Shown: in pieces, positions 6,308-8,707 of the stretch
How the letters are laid out: each line of letters begins with the position of its first letter
Position numbering within the stretch: position 1 is the first letter of the stretch
Made by a program: the position numbers and the translations under genes
Assembly (NCBI GenBank): GCA_902767235.1
Contig: CACXGR010000236.1
Location: 1 to 8,707 of the forward strand
From: an uncultured Lachnospiraceae bacterium
GTDB taxonomy: Bacteria > Bacillota > Clostridia > Lachnospirales > Lachnospiraceae
DNA length: 8,707 bases
Direction: 5' to 3'
Notes under the pieces: model-generated
What the model saw: the letters and a program-made list of their open reading frames with translations, nothing else
Told to the model about the DNA's origin: nothing
Database searches by the model: none

Positions 6308-7456
6308 TCAGTCTCCGCTTCCCGCAAGACTCTCCAGCATGTCTTTTTTGAAGCGTGCAAAGCGTCCCTCATCCAGTGCATTCCGGATCTGTGTCATCAG
6401 ATTGTTGTAAAAATAGAGATTGTGCATGACGCACATTCTCAGTCCCAGCGTCTCCCCGGCTTTTACCAGATGGCGGATATAAGCTCTGGAGTAGCCGGCG
6501 CGGCAGACAGGGCAGCCGCATCCCTCCTCGATCGGCCGCGTGTCCAGTGCATAGCGCGCGTTGTTGATCCGCACTGTTCCCTTGTTTGTGTAGAGATTGC
6601 CGTGTCTGCCGTTTCTGCTGGGATATACGCAGTCAAAGAAATCCACGCCCCTGTCAACGGCTTCCAGAATGTTCTGCGGTGTTCCAACGCCCATCAGGTA
6701 TGTGGGCTTATCGGCCGGCAGATGAGGCACCACTGCATCCAGGATCTCATACATCTCTGCGTGGGTCTCTCCCACCGCCAGTCCGCCCACGGCGTAGCCG
6801 TCCAGCTCCATCTCTGCGATCTGTTTGGCGTGTTCAATGCGGATATCCGGGTAGACGGCCCCCTGGTTGATGGCAAAGAGGAGCTGGTCCCGGTTGATGG
6901 TCTCTTCGAGGCTGTTTAGTCTTCGCATCTCTGTTTTGCAGCGTGCCAGCCAGCGCGTGGTCCGCGCCACGGACCGCTCCACATACTCTCTCTCCGCGTG
7001 GCTGGGCGGGCACTCGTCGAAGGCCATGGCGATCGTCGAAGCGAGGCGGGACTGGATCCGCATGCTCTCTTCCGGCCCCATAAAGATCCTGGCGCCGTCC
7101 ACATGGGAGTGGAAAGTAACGCCCTCCTCTTTGATCTTCCTGAGGTCTGCCAGAGAGAAGACCTGGAAACCGCCGGAATCGGTGAGGATCGGTCTGTCCC
7201 AGCGCATGAACGCATGGAGTCCGCCCATCTTGTACACTGTCTCGTCGCCGGGCCTTACATGCAGATGATAGGTGTTGCACAGAGCCACCTGTGTGCCGAT
7301 GCTTTTCAGGTCGCCGGCAGAAAGACCGCCCTTGATCGCCGCTGCCGTGGCGACATTCATAAAGACAGGCGTCTCGATACTGCCGTGGACCGTCTCCATA
7401 TGCGCCCGCTTGGCTCTTCCCTCACGGCGGATCACTTCATATCTCATTTTTGTCAT
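6308..7456 (-). CDS. tgt: tRNA-guanine transglycosylase
   Basis: Tgt exchanges the wobble guanine 34 of GUN-anticodon tRNAs (Asp, Asn, His, Tyr) for preQ1, or queuine in some species, in queuosine synthesis. The 382-residue TIM-barrel protein shows MNVATAAAIKG at 33-43, NTYHLHVRPG at 61-70, and LTDSGGFQVFSL at 91-102 with the conserved active-site Asp93. NQGAVYPDIR (197-206) and GYAVGGLAVGE (220-230) follow. FDCVYPSRNGRHG at 274-286 carries the nucleophile-equivalent Asp275. The zinc site is intact: Cys313, Cys315, Cys318 and His345. Length is normal for bacterial Tgt. The start at 7456 is supported by AGGAAAG 9 nt upstream; an ATG three codons later is possible but spaced too far. The gene stands upstream of yajC, a frequent bacterial pairing. 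Queuosine genes such as queA are not present here; the upstream neighbour is unrelated. Confidence 0.97.
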   Translation of the reverse strand: MTKMRYEVIRREGRAKRAHMETVHGSIETPVFMNVATAAAIKGGLSAGDLKSIGTQVALCNTYHLHVRPGDETVYKMGGLHAFMRWDRPILTDSGGFQVFSLADLRKIKEEGVTFHSHVDGARIFMGPEESMRIQSRLASTIAMAFDECPPSHAEREYVERSVARTTRWLARCKTEMRRLNSLEETINRDQLLFAINQGAVYPDIRIEHAKQIAEMELDGYAVGGLAVGETHAEMYEILDAVVPHLPADKPTYLMGVGTPQNILEAVDRGVDFFDCVYPSRNGRHGNLYTNKGTVRINNARYALDTRPIEEGCGCPVCRAGYSRAYIRHLVKAGETLGLRMCVMHNLYFYNNLMTQIRNALDEGRFARFKKDMLESLAGSGD

Positions 7457-7491
7457 ATGCTTGTTCTTTCCTGTTTCTTAGTCATAAATTA

Positions 7492-7511
7492 CGGCGCCGA
7501 TACCGGCGCCG
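7492..7511 (-). terminator. GC-rich hairpin after the lactonase-family gene (weak terminator candidate)
   Basis: Two copies of the self-complementary octamer CGGCGCCG (7492-7499 and 7504-7511) are separated by 4 nt and can fold into an 8-bp stem, about 46 nt past the stop of the lactonase-family gene. The minus strand continues TAATTTATG, so the U-run is poor. It could reduce read-through into tgt. It ends 35 nt before the tgt start codon, so it could also be structure in a tgt leader. Confidence 0.4.
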
Positions 7512-7541
7512 CAGAATACGCTTTTAAATGGGAGCTTTTTA

Positions 7542-7569
7542 TACCCGTCTGAGAGTATCAGTCTGAGAG
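7542..7569 (-). repeat. Tandem 14-nt repeat spanning a stop codon
   Basis: On the minus strand CTCTCAGACTGATA is followed at once by CTCTCAGACGGGTA, a match of 12 of 14 bases with the first nine identical. The first copy contains the end of the lactonase-family reading frame, including the TGA at 7558-7560. A small local duplication is the simplest origin; no function is evident. Confidence 0.6.
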
Positions 7570-8679
7570 CTTGTGGAATATGATGCAATTGGGCTTGTCG
7601 ATCTTGATCTCCTTGCCGTGCATCACCAGAAGGCCCTTTTTCAGATCCACATTGAAAAATGTCATGGTGTTGGACTCGTGGTTTAAGGACACCAGGTGAC
7701 GGTTGTCGGGGAAGAGCGCCGCATCCTTGGGATACTCGCCGCTGATCGGCAGGCACAGCACTTTGTAGAGATAACCGTTGTCCGGGTCGATCTTGAAGAT
7801 GACAACGGAATTGTCACCGGCGTTGGAGCTGATCAGATACTTGAAATCCGAAGAGAAATTCAGCGCACTGGCAGCGGATCCGGTGGCGTGATAGTCATTG
7901 AGCGTGGACACCGTCTGTATTTTCTCAAAGTCCGGCGCTCCGTCCACTTCATGATAGAAATAGACATCGATGATATTCTTGAGCTCATGCACCACGTAGA
8001 GGAAGTGTCCGTCCTTGGAGAATTTGAGATGCCTGGGAGCGGACTCAAGCTCGGAATGCAGGATCGCGCACTGTTTGATGTGCCCGTTCTTTCTGTTGAG
8101 GGAATACACGTTGACGTGATCCATGCCGAGATCAGCCGCCAGAAGGAAATGGTTGTCCCTGGTCATCTTCACACACTGGACGTGGGGCCTGAAATTGCGT
8201 TCCGCAATACTGCCGAGACCCTTCAGGTAGAGCTCGTCACATATTGCTCCGATGGAGCCGTCCTCGTTGAGTCTGAGCACTGTGATCTTTCCGTCATGAT
8301 AGCCGGAGACGAAGAGGAATTCATCCTCATAGTCTGTCGACAGGTAGGAGCCTCTCATTCCGTTGATAGAGGCCAGATTGATCTTCTCGAGATTTCCTTC
8401 CTTGAGGATCCGGAAGGACTCAATGCCGAAATCGGTGATGGAATACAAAAACTTCCGGTTGTGTGAGATCGTCACATAGGAGGAGTTCGAGATCTCAATC
8501 TGCTGCTTCTCATAGAGATACCCGTTTTCCATATCCACATCGTAAATGCGGATGCCGTATTTTTCACCCTTGCTCCTGGTGTAGGAAGACACATACGCTA
8601 CAAATCTGGCTCCCTTTTCGTATTCGTAGCCGGTCTTGCGGTTGGCAGGTGATTTCTTGATTTCAGATACCTGTGTCAT
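7558..8679 (-). CDS. Beta-propeller lactonase-family protein (6-phosphogluconolactonase-like)
   Basis: The 373-residue protein, without signal peptide or membrane segment, belongs to the seven-bladed propeller lactonase family that includes E. coli Pgl (YbhE). Blade-like repeats recur: FVAYVSSYTR (26-35), YVTISHNRKFLYS (68-80), FLFVSGYHDGKITVLRL (121-137), RPHVQCVKMTRDNHFLLAADLGMDHVNVYSL (split around 164-194), SAPRHLKFSKDGHFLYVVHEL (around 213-233), NFSSDFKYLISSNAGDNSVVIF (around 274-295) and GEYPKDAALFPDNRHLVSLN (314-333). By motif alignment with E. coli Pgl from memory, Arg216 and Glu232 keep two proposed active-site positions. The catalytic His position is Gln168 and the second Arg position is Ala287. 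It may therefore act on another substrate or not be a lactonase. The start at 8679 has AAGGGG 7 nt upstream. Only 28 nt lie upstream in the window, so its promoter is not visible. No sugar-pathway genes are adjacent. Confidence 0.85.
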   Translation of the reverse strand: MTQVSEIKKSPANRKTGYEYEKGARFVAYVSSYTRSKGEKYGIRIYDVDMENGYLYEKQQIEISNSSYVTISHNRKFLYSITDFGIESFRILKEGNLEKINLASINGMRGSYLSTDYEDEFLFVSGYHDGKITVLRLNEDGSIGAICDELYLKGLGSIAERNFRPHVQCVKMTRDNHFLLAADLGMDHVNVYSLNRKNGHIKQCAILHSELESAPRHLKFSKDGHFLYVVHELKNIIDVYFYHEVDGAPDFEKIQTVSTLNDYHATGSAASALNFSSDFKYLISSNAGDNSVVIFKIDPDNGYLYKVLCLPISGEYPKDAALFPDNRHLVSLNHESNTMTFFNVDLKKGLLVMHGKEIKIDKPNCIIFHKLSD

Positions 8680-8707
8680 AGCTGCGCCCCTTCCACTTTA
8701 CTGAAGA

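Noticed and set aside
1..8707. A hidden mobile element, CRISPR array, toxin-antitoxin or defence system
   Set aside because: All space is taken by six housekeeping-type genes and gaps of 119 nt or less on the same strand (the longest stretch, 5727-5864, is 138 nt). I saw no transposase, integrase, tRNA, att-like repeats or regularly spaced repeats.

Overview
The window holds six complete protein genes, all on the minus strand, and it looks like ordinary chromosome. Moderate GC content (a little over half, by eye), strong GGAGG-type ribosome binding sites and the protein sequences suggest a Firmicute of class Clostridia, most likely Lachnospiraceae. The beta-propeller lactonase-family protein and the tgt-yajC pair fit that best. 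The assignment is an inference from protein flavour, not a database match.

In transcription order (high to low coordinates) the layout is as follows. (1) A beta-propeller lactonase-family protein at 7558-8679 is followed by a short direct repeat and a GC-rich hairpin. (2) tgt (tRNA-guanine transglycosylase, 6308-7456) and yajC (Sec translocon accessory protein, 5865-6188) follow. yajC has a good sigma-A-type promoter in the 119-nt gap after tgt, and a 12-bp-stem terminator lies directly downstream of it. (3) After that terminator comes a biosynthetic cluster leuB-ilvD-ilvB-serC (5726 down to 1). leuB begins at a TTG codon rather than at the ATG cluster upstream. The gaps within the cluster are 105, 52 and 13 nt, consistent with one operon, and the 105-nt leuB-ilvD gap carries two perfect hairpins.

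The genes of the third block work together. IlvB (acetolactate synthase catalytic subunit) and IlvD (dihydroxy-acid dehydratase) catalyse two of the four common steps to valine and isoleucine, and of the path to the 2-oxoisovalerate that feeds leucine. LeuB catalyses the oxidative decarboxylation step specific to leucine. SerC makes phosphoserine and is tightly linked to ilvB. ilvN, ilvC, ilvE and leuACD are absent from the window. No tRNA, rRNA, CRISPR array, insertion sequence, phage gene or defence-like gene was seen. No stretch over 300 bases lacks a gene.

I found no convincing undescribed system. The points most worth a second look are the lactonase-family protein that appears to lack two of the four residues proposed as catalytic in its fold family, a palindrome overlapping the probable leuB promoter, the paired hairpins before ilvD, and an acetolactate synthase large-subunit gene without its regulatory subunit and joined instead to serC.
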